The notes under the pieces were generated by a model. That model was not told the origin of the DNA, did no database searches, and saw only the letters and a program-made list of their open reading frames with translations. Positions 1 to 6,670 of a stretch of 11,719 bases of DNA are shown here, in pieces. A program made the translations under genes and the position numbers. How positions within the stretch are numbered: position 1 is the first letter of the stretch; each line of letters begins with the position of its first letter. This DNA comes from an uncultured bacterium (lineage in GTDB: Bacteria > Krumholzibacteriota > Krumholzibacteriia > LZORAL124-64-63), in NCBI GenBank assembly GCA_903847545.1, contig CAINDZ010000558.1, forward strand, positions 1-11,719, written 5' to 3'.

Positions 1-1
1 C

Positions 2-262
2 TACGACTACCAGCGCGACTTCAACCTGACCTACCCGATGCAGACGTGGCTCGACATCTCGACGACGCTGGGCTCGCCCCGCTGGTTCGACCTGCCGCAG
101 ACGCGCCTGGGCGTGCGCGCCACGTACCGCACGCTGGACCGCTGGTCGCCGCGCTACATGCCGGAGGGTGAGCCCGAGCCGATCGTGAATGAGAAGTACC
201 CGGACGGATTGGCTGGGGGGAATGAGTGGGAGATTCGGACGTATTTGCATTTGGCGATCTAG
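2..262 (+). CDS. Outer-membrane beta-barrel protein, C-terminal fragment (possibly TonB-dependent receptor)
   Basis: The reading frame is open from the left edge and stops with TAG at 260-262, so only about 86 C-terminal residues are visible and the start lies outside the window. The residues alternate polar and hydrophobic/aromatic, as in transmembrane beta-strands (for example GVRATYRTLDRW, and the closing strand EWEIRTYLHLAI). A basic, proline- and glycine-rich loop lies between the strands. A final amphipathic strand at the extreme C-terminus is the usual insertion signal of outer-membrane barrels, although here it ends in Ile rather than the more typical Phe. The third codon position is very GC-rich until the last 80 bases. 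A rho-independent terminator follows 27 bp after the stop, so this is the last gene of its transcript. TonB-dependent receptor is a guess from the barrel-like end; another porin-like barrel is equally possible. Confidence 0.6.
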   Translation, partial: YDYQRDFNLTYPMQTWLDISTTLGSPRWFDLPQTRLGVRATYRTLDRWSPRYMPEGEPEPIVNEKYPDGLAGGNEWEIRTYLHLAI

Positions 263-288
263 GGGTAGGGACGACGGATGATTTGGGG

Positions 289-321
289 GCCCCGCTGCCT
301 GGGAGGTGGCGGGGCTCTTTT
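289..321 (+). terminator. Rho-independent terminator after the beta-barrel gene
   Basis: A 7-bp perfect GC-rich stem, GCCCCGC (289-295) and GCGGGGC (309-315), encloses a 13-nt loop and is followed by TCTTTT at 316-321. It sits 27 bp past the stop of the plus-strand gene ending at 262. The other strand lacks a T-run after the stem, so it should act only on plus-strand transcription. Confidence 0.82.
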
Positions 322-425
322 GTGTGGGTATGTGTCGGTGAGGTGTCTGGAGACCCGAACGAATTCCAGCTTTCACAAGGCATGCTTCCTGAAAGTGCCT
401 CGACTATTCTGGAACTTCCTGAGCG

Positions 426-1154
426 CTAGTCTCTGTCCACAACGGGGGCTTCTTCCGTTGCTGGGGCATCTTTCTTGGAGAACCCGTCTCCAACCCAACG
501 TCGGGTCGAACCTGCGGCCCCAAACAGCACTTTCCAAGCGGCGGGCATTGCAATCGTACCCAACATGACGACTGCTGCTGCAATCACCGGAAGCATCCAA
601 CGAGCGCGGAGTGTTAGGTCCGGATTCCAGAACTCGTCGTACCGTGGATCCTGCAGATAGCTCTTCCATTTGTAATCAATCTTCTGTATAGACGCTCGAT
701 ATCCAGACGAAGAGCGCGGCAGGTCCGCCGATTCCGCATTGGCGTCCATTACCTCTTTGAGTGCGGATTCGTACGCCGCCCTACTCCACTCAACGCCCGT
801 CCTCCACAGTTCGTACGATGTCCGCCAGCCTTCAACATTTGCGCCATCCCCAAGCAGCGGTCGCATGATGAGCGCACTCTCAAGGCCGGCCTTGCATTGT
901 GCGTAATTCGACAACGCGTCTTTCAGCTTTTCGCCCTCCTTCTTGAGATCAGCATTGGCTTTATCGATGCGCACCTGGGAGGCCGCGATCATCACACCCA
1001 TGGTGTCACATCGGATCTCCGTAAAGCGGATCGGCATCCGAGGTGATACCGCCAGCCGTTCCCGAGCGGTGTTGACAATAACGGCCGCGACGATCAAGGC
1101 AAGAAGGCCGGCGAGAATAGAAATGCGCACGAGTCCGCGCCAGGGGATCGACAT
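426..1154 (-). CDS. Hypothetical two-TM-helix protein with a coiled-coil segment
   Basis: A 242-residue protein of no family I recognise. Residues 8-28 form a hydrophobic helix after a short basic start (MSIPWRGLVR), most likely an uncleaved anchor. Residues about 60-95 are rich in Lys, Glu, Leu and Ala in heptad-like order and look helical or coiled-coil. A second hydrophobic helix at about 186-208 is followed by a positively charged stretch (STRRW) and an acidic tail. The probable topology is both ends in the cytoplasm with a roughly 155-residue middle part outside the inner membrane. The ATG start at 1154-1152 is supported by AGGAG at 1167-1163 with an 8-nt spacer. Base composition is visibly less GC-rich than in the glycan genes to the right, which may mean horizontal acquisition. 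It stands alone: its 3' end faces the terminated beta-barrel gene, and decayed DNA lies upstream. Confidence 0.72.
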   Translation of the reverse strand: MSIPWRGLVRISILAGLLALIVAAVIVNTARERLAVSPRMPIRFTEIRCDTMGVMIAASQVRIDKANADLKKEGEKLKDALSNYAQCKAGLESALIMRPLLGDGANVEGWRTSYELWRTGVEWSRAAYESALKEVMDANAESADLPRSSSGYRASIQKIDYKWKSYLQDPRYDEFWNPDLTLRARWMLPVIAAAVVMLGTIAMPAAWKVLFGAAGSTRRWVGDGFSKKDAPATEEAPVVDRD

Positions 1155-1500
1155 TTCAGAAACTCCTGATCATGGTGACAGATTCTGGACTGGTTTTGAC
1201 AAGATTAGAGGCTCAAATCCGGAAACACTATCCCACGCCCCTGATTCTTCTTCAAGCGAGAGAAGCCTCGCTAACGACACACTGTTGCCGGTACGCCACC
1301 GGCAGGCCAGTCCGGCATAAGGTCTCGCGACCGAAATGCCGCACACCCAATGTCGCATGTGGCGGAACGGTGGTGGGGCGGGAGACCAGCACTTGCTTGA
1401 TCTGCGGGGGACTTGCGCCGGCGCAAGCCACCGCCAGCGTCACCACCTCCCGTTGCCTCAGGGCATTGGGGAGAGTGCTTGCGCGCCGTCGAGACCACCA
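1155..1500. other. Intergenic stretch without an intact gene
   Basis: Apart from the ribosome-binding site of the minus-strand membrane gene (1163-1167) and a palindrome copy at 1411-1428, I see no supported gene here. Open frames exist on both strands but are rich in Arg, Ser, Pro and Cys and lack a ribosome-binding site, as expected for chance frames in GC-rich DNA. The right part may be decayed upstream sequence of the transposase remnant that becomes recognisable from about 1501. Confidence 0.6.
1411..1428. repeat. Dispersed 18-bp palindrome, copy 1
   Basis: ACTTGCGCCGGCGCAAGC, 17 of 18 bases identical to the consensus ACTTGCGCCGGCGCAAGT; only the last base differs. The self-complementary core runs from 1412 to 1427. 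It lies in decayed DNA about 120 bp before the recognisable transposase remnant, and is the only copy not directly behind an intact gene. Confidence 0.85.
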
Positions 1501-1785
1501 TCCGCCAGCGCAGTCCGGTGCCCAGGCCGCAAGCTGGCCCGCATCTGCGAAAGCCCTCCCCTGCGATCCCCGAAGTGCGGCGAGCCGTTACGCATCATCG
1601 TGTTCGTGCTTGACGCACCCACAATCCAGCGGATCCCCGATCACATCGGCGAGCCCTCGCAGCCACCGGCGGTGCTACCGGCGCGCTCGCCGCCCAGGTT
1701 GGCGTTCGGGTTCGACTAGGCGCCCGCGACCGTGGACTGGCCGGAGATGGTCCAGTCGGCAGGCCAGGGTGGGGCTGGGAATAGA
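1501..1785 (+). pseudogene. IS91-like (Y2-type) transposase, decayed C-terminal remnant
   Basis: Read in the frame starting at 1501, the translation contains KLARICESPPLRSPKCGEPL, then RIIVFVLDAPTIQRIPDHIG and PARSPP. This resembles the C-terminal tail common in IS91/IS801-like transposases: a WARLLARIYE-type helix, a DPLRCPKCGG zinc-ribbon half, RIIAFITDP, an IRRILEHLG-type helix and a Pro-rich PARSPP segment. The frame hits TAG at 1717-1719 but continues past it in the same frame as APATVDWPEMVQSAG, which resembles the end of such proteins, so the stop is probably a mutation inside the old gene. The first Cys of the expected CxxC is Ser here (SPKC). The catalytic part is missing, so the element cannot move by itself. 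Part of the same end recurs at 4611-4650. The family call comes from remembered consensus; no database search was possible. Confidence 0.6.
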
Positions 1786-1949
1786 CCTGCTGGACAGGCA
1801 GTCGCGTGATGGTGCCGCGGGCGCGACGGCGTGGCGGTTGGGAAGGTGTGCCTTCGAGAGGCGAACACAGTGCTTTCGGGCTGCGAATCGAAGGGCTGGG
1901 GGCACATCAGGGGGCTGATTGACGGACGGGGGCAGGGAGTGGGTGGTTG

Positions 1950-2269
1950 ATGTCCTATTCGCCGTTGTCGAACGCCGAAAGGCTGTTGGTGAACGAGGAA
2001 TGTGACGCCGCCGAACCTGTGCTGCGAGATCGAGGGGGGCACCCGCACGATGCGGTGGCGTGGACGCGCCTGCTTCACTCGGCGTGGGGCCATCTCGGCG
2101 ACGTCAAGCGCCGCCGCGACGCGCATGCACTTGCCCTGTTCGTGGGCGCCCACCGCAGTTGTGGCCCAAGCTGGTGTGGATCCACCTGATGCTGGCAGAA
2201 GTGCACCTCAGCGAGGTTGAGCAACCGCGCATTGAGTGGTGCGCACTGGCGCGCCGGGAGCGGAGGTAG
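1950..2269 (+). pseudogene. Probable frameshifted gene remnant, function unknown
   Basis: From the ATG at 1950 a frame with very GC-rich third positions runs to about 2150 (MSYSPLSNAERLLVNEECDA ... WGHLGDVKRRRDAHALALFV). It then becomes Cys/Ser-rich and stops at 2187-2189. At about 2145 a second frame takes over with the same codon character (LWPKLVWIHLMLAEVHLSEV ... WCALARRERR) and ends with TAG at 2267-2269. One indel near 2140-2160 would join them into a protein of about 105 residues, mostly helical. A weak GGGAG lies upstream of the ATG. No family is recognised. The region between IS remnants is a plausible place for decay. Two short unrelated chance frames remain possible. Confidence 0.33.
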
Positions 2270-2449
2270 CGGGCGACGATTGCCAATCGGCGACAAGCCG
2301 GGTCGCCAAACGGCCGTCTTCGTTCTGCGGTTCGACACCGCGCCCGCCATGCGCGGTAGGATTTCCACACGATCCCGAATAGTCGCACGCAGCCGCGTGT
2401 AGCTCATTTGCCGATTGCACAGTTGCAGGGCCGTTGCGGATCGGCGACA

Positions 2450-3193
2450 ATGCTGGAAATGGAATCGTGGCCATCGTCGAATGTGTGGAACTTGGACAGC
2501 ACCGCGAATCGAAACCGCAACCATCCTGAATACAGTGACGTGCCCAAGGTCGACTTTCATGCCCCGCCCGAGGTGATCCGGACGGCCAGGGACCGGGCGC
2601 CGACGCGCACCTCCGGTGAGAATTGGGGCCGCAGCTTCGGCTACCACGGCGATGAGGACAGCTCCACGTCGGGCTACGGATCCGCGCTGCTTTATGTGCG
2701 CAAGGGATTGGGCCGCCCTGACATTGTCGGGGCGGCCGTTCATTTCATTCGCGAGGTGCAGTACCGCGCAGCCCGGCGCTGGACGCTGGTGCCGCTGTCC
2801 CACGGCTGGGATGACGGCCTCATGCATCTGGGCACGGACACGCCCATGCGCCGCGACATGCCCGGCGACGTGGTCGCGCGCCTTGTCGCCGACACCTGCG
2901 CCATGGCCGGTGAAGGGCTCGACGAAACACCCGCACTGCTGACGACGCTCTTCCCCCCCACCGATTTCCGCAGTCTGTACCAGGGCAAGACGTACGTGGA
3001 ACGCGGCGACCTGCTCGTGTTCGTGGACCACACTCCGCCGCTGTTCGGGCGCGAACCGCACGAGACTGCGCAGCGGATGTGGCGGCAGGTGGTGTTGATG
3101 ACGGTTGCGATGGGGGCGGATGCGGTGAGGTGGGGGCACCTGGAGGATTTTGAGCGGGGGGACGATGCAAGGGGTGAATCGGCAGGCCTATAG
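2450..3193 (+). CDS. Hypothetical protein, upstream partner of the HExxH gene
   Basis: A protein of about 247 residues of no family I recognise. Coding character is strong from about 2560: third positions are GC-rich and the protein reads smoothly (SALLYVRKGLGRPDIVGAAV, then RRDMPGDVVARLVADTCAMA and RMWRQVVLMTVAMGADAVRW). It lacks a signal peptide and membrane helices and looks like a soluble mixed alpha/beta protein. A histidine/aspartate-rich middle (LSHGWDDGLMHLGTDTP) stands out, but no catalytic motif can be named. The start is uncertain: ATG at 2450 is taken here, ATG at 2459 and TTG at 2408 are alternatives, and none has a good ribosome-binding site, so the 5' end may be damaged. The stop is 57 bp before the likely start of the next gene on the same strand, so the two may form a unit. 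A long open frame on the opposite strand is its shadow. Confidence 0.6.
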   Translation: MLEMESWPSSNVWNLDSTANRNRNHPEYSDVPKVDFHAPPEVIRTARDRAPTRTSGENWGRSFGYHGDEDSSTSGYGSALLYVRKGLGRPDIVGAAVHFIREVQYRAARRWTLVPLSHGWDDGLMHLGTDTPMRRDMPGDVVARLVADTCAMAGEGLDETPALLTTLFPPTDFRSLYQGKTYVERGDLLVFVDHTPPLFGREPHETAQRMWRQVVLMTVAMGADAVRWGHLEDFERGDDARGESAGL

Positions 3194-3236
3194 ACGACTA
3201 TGTCGCGATACTCGGGCAAGCAAGGATTATGTAGAC

Positions 3237-3245
3237 GAAGGGGGA
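3237..3245 (+). promoter_or_regulatory. Ribosome-binding site deciding a GTG start
   Basis: GAAGGGGGA, centred about 9 nt before GTG at 3251, is the only Shine-Dalgarno-like sequence near the 5' end of the following gene. The upstream in-frame ATG at 3200 has none, which favours the GTG start. Confidence 0.6.
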
Positions 3246-3250
3246 CATTC

Positions 3251-4432
3251 GTGACAGTGGCAGATTACTACAAGCCTGATTTTCAGGTGTTTGCGGATGC
3301 GGCAGCGAGGGACCCGCGGGACGGGAGGACGAGTGGTGTGGCGTCGGTGCCCGTGCACGAGACGAAACATCCGCACAGGGGACCCGAATACAATGACTGG
3401 GTGATAGCCCCCGAGGCTTTGAGCCTTGCCGAGGAAGATAGGCGGATATTCGAGCCCGAGCGAATATTAAGCGGTTCTCGCGAGATATCCGACTTCGAAT
3501 CCAGTCGGCTCGAAGAAATCCGCCGAAGGATTTCTGTTGAAATCGCGAGAGTAGTACTCCTCGGCTCCTACACGGCCAAGAGTCGTGATATCGACCTCTA
3601 TGAATGCGAACCGGAGCTCAGAATAGTCGTAACCGTTCACGAGCGCATGCATGCGATTCATCATCTGTTGCCGGACCGGGACGGTCAGTGCTGGCACGGA
3701 TTCTCGAAGGCAAGTCGAGCACACAAGGAGCTCCTTGCTCAGTTGTTCACTTACAAGTACTTCGAGAAAAGGCGCGACACGCGCAGCCTCTTTGCTATGT
3801 CCGATTTGGCCAGGCGGCAAAGTTCTATCTACTCAACCTATCAGCTAATATCCAATTGGGACGACGCAAGCTGTGTAAGGCTCTACTGGCACATCCGCAA
3901 GAACCTGGGAAGTCTGGGGATCCTGGATGATCTCCTTGCTGCGGCTGAGGGTGGAAAGCCCATGAAGCCGAAGCATAGAGATCTGGCCCCCTGCACATTG
4001 ACTGAGCCGGTATTGGTTGCGGAACATGTCCTGCTGAAGAGGTCATCGCTGAAAGCGACCGGCAGGGGCTGCTTTGTGCCGGAAGACGGTGAAATTGTGG
4101 TGCCCGCCTCGAAACTGGCCAGCAGGATCGACGAAGGAACGACCGGCATTCTCATCGATGACCGGGGGCGCATTGAGTCCCGCGTTGAGTTCATTTCGCC
4201 GTGTGTGCCGTACATGCCACGCGCAAACCACATGTCCGCGAGTTTCCGAACCGTCACGTCGTGGGAATTTCGCGCTAAGCTGGAGACGGTTAAGTTTGTG
4301 GACCCGGCGCCGACTTGCGGGGTGGGCGTCAACGGCATGTCGCATGCGGCACTTTCGGCGATCGTTGCCGCGGCAGACTTGCATGAGATGTGGGCCAACT
4401 CAATCACCAAGAGGGTCATCGAAGAACTATAA
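3251..4432 (+). CDS. Putative HExxH zinc metallopeptidase-like protein
   Basis: A protein of about 393 residues from the GTG start; an ATG at 3200 would add 17 residues but has no ribosome-binding site. Residues 123-140 read LRIVVTVHERMHAIHHLL, an HExxH zinc motif (H130, E131, H134) on a hydrophobic helix, as in zincin metallopeptidases. About 26 residues later HKELLAQLFTYKYFE offers H158 or E160 as the third ligand, the typical second-helix layout of gluzincin-like folds. The N-terminal 120 residues are charged and the C-terminal 150 residues (from about 245) look beta-rich and have no known match, perhaps a substrate-recognition or inhibitory domain. There is no signal peptide, so it probably acts in the cytoplasm. 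Base composition is lower in GC than most neighbours, consistent with acquisition. Metal binding and proteolysis are inferred from the motif alone. Confidence 0.62.
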   Translation: MTVADYYKPDFQVFADAAARDPRDGRTSGVASVPVHETKHPHRGPEYNDWVIAPEALSLAEEDRRIFEPERILSGSREISDFESSRLEEIRRRISVEIARVVLLGSYTAKSRDIDLYECEPELRIVVTVHERMHAIHHLLPDRDGQCWHGFSKASRAHKELLAQLFTYKYFEKRRDTRSLFAMSDLARRQSSIYSTYQLISNWDDASCVRLYWHIRKNLGSLGILDDLLAAAEGGKPMKPKHRDLAPCTLTEPVLVAEHVLLKRSSLKATGRGCFVPEDGEIVVPASKLASRIDEGTTGILIDDRGRIESRVEFISPCVPYMPRANHMSASFRTVTSWEFRAKLETVKFVDPAPTCGVGVNGMSHAALSAIVAAADLHEMWANSITKRVIEEL

Positions 4433-4503
4433 GAGTCCCGACAGGTTGGTGTAGATCGGGTAGGGCGGCAAATCCGCGCATAACATTCCTACCACGCGCT
4501 TCC

Positions 4504-4521
4504 ACTTGCGCCGGCGCAATT
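4504..4521. repeat. Dispersed 18-bp palindrome, copy 2, with an adjoining second palindrome
   Basis: ACTTGCGCCGGCGCAATT matches the consensus at 17 of 18 positions. A second, shorter self-complementary core, GCGCCGGCGC, follows at 4523-4532 with only three bases between the two cores (4520-4522), so the palindrome core is partly duplicated here. It lies 71 bp past the stop of the HExxH gene. Confidence 0.85.
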
Positions 4522-4610
4522 CGCGCCGGCGCGCCCATTGACACCGTAAGCTCCCCCGTCAGCACACATTTCCAAAGTGGAGCTTTCGGCTTCCTTTCTC
4601 TCACTGAACG

Positions 4611-4650
4611 GGCCGGTGGGACCAGTCGGCAGGTCAGGGTGGGGGCGGGA
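4611..4650 (+). mobile_element. Second scrap of the IS91-like transposase 3' end
   Basis: CCAGTCGGCAGGTCAGGGT and the GGGG after it (4622-4644) match 1752-1774, inside the transposase remnant, at 22 of 23 bases. Both are preceded by GGCCGG within 12 bases and followed by a C/G-rich GGGA. The match is in the same orientation. Outside these roughly 40 bp I see no further similarity. It is therefore a short relic, and together with the first remnant it directly brackets the genes at 2450-4432. Confidence 0.5.
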
Positions 4651-4791
4651 GTTTGTCGCCATTTGCCCGCGAATATCACTGCCAGGACGGTCAATGCGGC
4701 CACCCAGCAAGTCCGCAAGCCCCGGTTTGCCGCAATTGGCACGATGATACTGTCATGGCAGTAACTCGAGGCGGCCGCGCGCGCCGACAAG

Positions 4792-5568
4792 ATGTCGATC
4801 CAGGGCGTGCAGCCGAAGCTCAGCGCCCGTCTCGATGTGCGCGCCGGCGCGTTCGTGCCGGTCGACCGGGGCGGACGGTACATCCTGAAGCCGCCCAGCC
4901 CGCAGTACCCGCACCTGCCGGAGAACGAACACCTGACCATGGGGCTGGCGGCTGGCGTCGGCATCGAGGTGCCGGTGCACGGGCTGGTGGCCGGAAGGGA
5001 CGGCACCTGGACGTACTTCGTCCAGCGCTTCGATCGCGCGGCGCGTGGCCGGCGGCTGGCGGTGGAGGACTTCGCGCAGCTGTCGGGCCGCAACCGCGAC
5101 ACCAAGTACGATGCAAGCCTGGAGCAGGTCGCCGCCGTCATCGAACGCTACGCGACGTTCCCGGCGGTCGAGTCCCGCCAGTTCTTCCGCCGCGTGCTCT
5201 TCTGCTTCCTGACCGGCGGCGAGGACATGCACCTGAAGAACTGGTCGCTGATCACGCGGCCGCCGCGCGTGCAGCTGGCGCCGGCCTACGACCTCGTGAA
5301 CTCGACGATCGTGCTGCGCAACCCTCGCGAGGAATCGGCGCTGCCCCTGAACGGCCGCAAGCGCAAGCTGACGCGACGCGACTTCACCGAGTACCTGGGA
5401 CGCGAGCGCCTGAACCTGCCGGCGGCCGTGGTGGACGACGAGATGCAGCGCCTGCGGGCCGCGTCCGCAGGCTGGCCCGAGGCGATCGCAGCCGGCTTCC
5501 TGCCGCCGGCGGCTTGCGAGGCATACCTGCGCGTCGTGACCGAGCGCAGCGGCAGGCTGTGGGGGTGA
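4792..5568 (+). CDS. hipA: HipA-type serine/threonine kinase (toxin-like), lacking its N-terminal segment
   Basis: The product (258 residues) matches the kinase core of HipA/HipT-type toxins, which phosphorylate aminoacyl-tRNA synthetases and stop translation. Visible landmarks: SIQGVQPKLSARL at 2-14 (the SIxGxQxK phosphorylatable loop), ILKP with K33 (ATP-binding lysine), ENE at 44-46, FVQRFDR at 76-82, GGEDMHLKNWSL at 142-153 with catalytic D145 and N150, and APAYDL with D167 (Mg binding). The usual first Asn of the catalytic loop (GNED) is Gly here. Relatives carry some 30 more residues ending in EAAARAxKMSIQG. Here LEAAARADK is still encoded at 4765-4791, but TAA stands just before it at 4762-4764, so the natural N-terminus has been cut off. 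No ribosome-binding site precedes ATG 4792 and no HipB-like antitoxin gene is adjacent. It may be an inactive relic or a HipT-like short form. Palindrome copies lie on both sides. Confidence 0.78.
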   Translation: MSIQGVQPKLSARLDVRAGAFVPVDRGGRYILKPPSPQYPHLPENEHLTMGLAAGVGIEVPVHGLVAGRDGTWTYFVQRFDRAARGRRLAVEDFAQLSGRNRDTKYDASLEQVAAVIERYATFPAVESRQFFRRVLFCFLTGGEDMHLKNWSLITRPPRVQLAPAYDLVNSTIVLRNPREESALPLNGRKRKLTRRDFTEYLGRERLNLPAAVVDDEMQRLRAASAGWPEAIAAGFLPPAACEAYLRVVTERSGRLWG

Positions 5569-5605
5569 GTGGCTGAGGTATCTGGCGAATCGGGGGACTT
5601 CCACG

Positions 5606-5623
5606 ACTTGCGCCGGCGCAAGT
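5606..5623. repeat. Dispersed 18-bp palindrome, copy 3 (perfect)
   Basis: A perfect ACTTGCGCCGGCGCAAGT, 37 bp past the hipA stop and 110 bp before the lectin-like gene. It is overlapped by a second short hairpin, GTGGG (5622-5626) with CCCAC (5633-5637). There is no T-run, so it is not a classical terminator. Confidence 0.9.
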
Positions 5624-5733
5624 GGGCATCGCCCCACGCCATGCCTATGCTGTGCGCTCACCGGCCGCAGCCTTGAACAAGCCCTTTCACAACGGCAGGG
5701 ACGGCCCACGACCCGCGACACAGGAGCACAGCC

Positions 5734-6504
5734 ATGACCATCCGCACCCGCCTCCTGTCCTCCGTGATCGCCCTGCTCGCCGCCAGCCCGTGGTGCCCCG
5801 CCAGCGCTGCCGTGGTGAACCCCGCCAACGGCCACGCCTACCACGTCAGCGACGCCATGACGACGTGGGCCGAGGCGGAAGCCTGGGCCGCATCGCTCGG
5901 CGGGCATCTCGTGTCGATCAACGATGCCGGCGAGGACGCCTGGCTGCGCGCCAACCTGCCGCTGTCGCCCGGCACCTACTGGCTGGGCGCCAGCGATGCC
6001 GCCGTGGAGGGCTCCTTCGCCTGGGTCACCGGCGAGCGGTTCGCCTTCACGAACTTCCTGCCGGGCGAGCCGGACGACGATGCGGGCCTCGGCGGCAACG
6101 GCGACTACCTGGCACTGTCCGTCGCCGACATGGCGTGGCTCGACACGAACGGCTTCTTCGTCGGGTTCGTGACGGGCGCGATCGCCGAGGTGCCCGCGGT
6201 CTCGGGCGTCGACGATCGCGACGCGGCTGCCGACATCCGCTTCGAGGCCAGCCCGACCATCACCGACAGCTTCGTCGGGCTGCGCTTCGCGATGCCGCGG
6301 GCCGCAATGGTCCGCTGCGAGGTGTTCGACGTGCGCGGGCGGCACGTGCGGACCATCGCCGAGCGCGCCTTCGAGGCCGGCGGGCACGAGCTGGGCTGGG
6401 ATGCGCGGGATGACGGCGCCCGCCGCGTCCAGAGCGGGCTCTACCTGGTCCGTCTCGAGGTCGGCGGGCGGTCGCGCACGGTAAAGGTCGTCGTCGCGCG
6501 GTGA
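5734..6504 (+). CDS. Secreted C-type-lectin-like protein with FlgD-like C-terminal domain
   Basis: A 256-residue exported protein. Residues 1-26 form a signal peptide (MTIRTRLLSS, hydrophobic core, cleavage likely after ASA). Residues about 30-155 read as a C-type lectin-like fold: GHAYHVSDAMTTWAEAEAWA, GGHLVSINDAGEDAWL, YWLGASD, a WVTGE/FTNFLPGEPDDD loop and MAWLDTNG. The EPDDD and WLD segments occupy the usual calcium/sugar site, but the domain contains no cysteine, so the canonical disulfides are absent. Residues about 173-256 (CEVFDVRGRHVRTI ... GWDARDDGARRVQSGLYLVR) are a FlgD-like Ig fold, found at the C-terminus of surface or secreted proteins of FCB-group bacteria and often linked to sorting. 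AGGAG at 5722-5726, 7 nt before ATG, fixes the start. The stop codon is the first part of palindrome copy 4. It probably binds glycans or adheres at the cell surface. Confidence 0.83.
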   Translation: MTIRTRLLSSVIALLAASPWCPASAAVVNPANGHAYHVSDAMTTWAEAEAWAASLGGHLVSINDAGEDAWLRANLPLSPGTYWLGASDAAVEGSFAWVTGERFAFTNFLPGEPDDDAGLGGNGDYLALSVADMAWLDTNGFFVGFVTGAIAEVPAVSGVDDRDAAADIRFEASPTITDSFVGLRFAMPRAAMVRCEVFDVRGRHVRTIAERAFEAGGHELGWDARDDGARRVQSGLYLVRLEVGGRSRTVKVVVAR

Positions 6505-6521
6505 GTTGCGCCGGCGCAAGT
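6504..6521. repeat. Dispersed 18-bp palindrome, copy 4, overlapping the lectin stop codon
   Basis: AGTTGCGCCGGCGCAAGT matches at 17 of 18 bases, with C to G at position 2 as in copy 5. Its first base is the last base of the lectin TGA (6502-6504). Similarity to copy 5 extends from 6501 to about 6550. Confidence 0.88.
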
Positions 6522-6670
6522 GGCCGGGGTCGCCGCTCGCGGGTTGGGCCTGCGGGAAGGGTGTCGTGATTTTCCCATCTTCATGGTGTGATTAAGTCCC
6601 CGCCGCGGACTCTTCCGGGATGGAAGCTGGGTTCGACCACCCTGACCACCCCTGACGGAGGACATCTCCC

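Larger units (their letters stand above)
4433..4791. other. Intergenic stretch between HExxH and hipA-like genes
   Basis: These 359 bp hold no supported gene. They contain palindrome copy 2 (4504-4521), a shorter palindrome GCGCCGGCGC at 4523-4532 directly behind it, a scrap of the IS91-like transposase end (4611-4650), and the 5' break of the HipA-like gene. No T-rich terminator follows the HExxH gene. Confidence 0.65.

Noticed and set aside
1172..1918. A 248-codon plus-strand frame as one intact gene
   Set aside because: It is Arg/Ser/Cys-rich without ribosome-binding site and crosses the transposase remnant in a different frame from the recognisable one.
2075..3139. A 354-codon minus-strand frame opposite the hypothetical gene at 2450-3193
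   Set aside because: The product is rich in His, Arg and Pro with no start signal, while the plus frame has smooth protein-like composition; taken as antisense shadow.
4841..4850. GCGCCGGCGC inside the hipA-like gene as a seventh palindrome copy
   Set aside because: Only the 10-bp GC core matches; the flanking TTG/CAA is absent and the bases encode a conserved part of the protein (VRAGA), so chance in GC-rich coding DNA is enough.
5734..6504. A diversity-generating retroelement target
   Set aside because: The lectin fold is suggestive, but there is no reverse transcriptase, no near-identical template repeat and the FlgD-like tail follows the lectin part, so no variable repeat sits at the 3' end.
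4753..6519. A 588-codon open frame on the minus strand across the hipA-like and lectin-like genes
   Set aside because: It is the antisense shadow of two well-supported plus-strand genes with family motifs and ribosome-binding site; its protein is His/Arg/Gly-rich and matches nothing.
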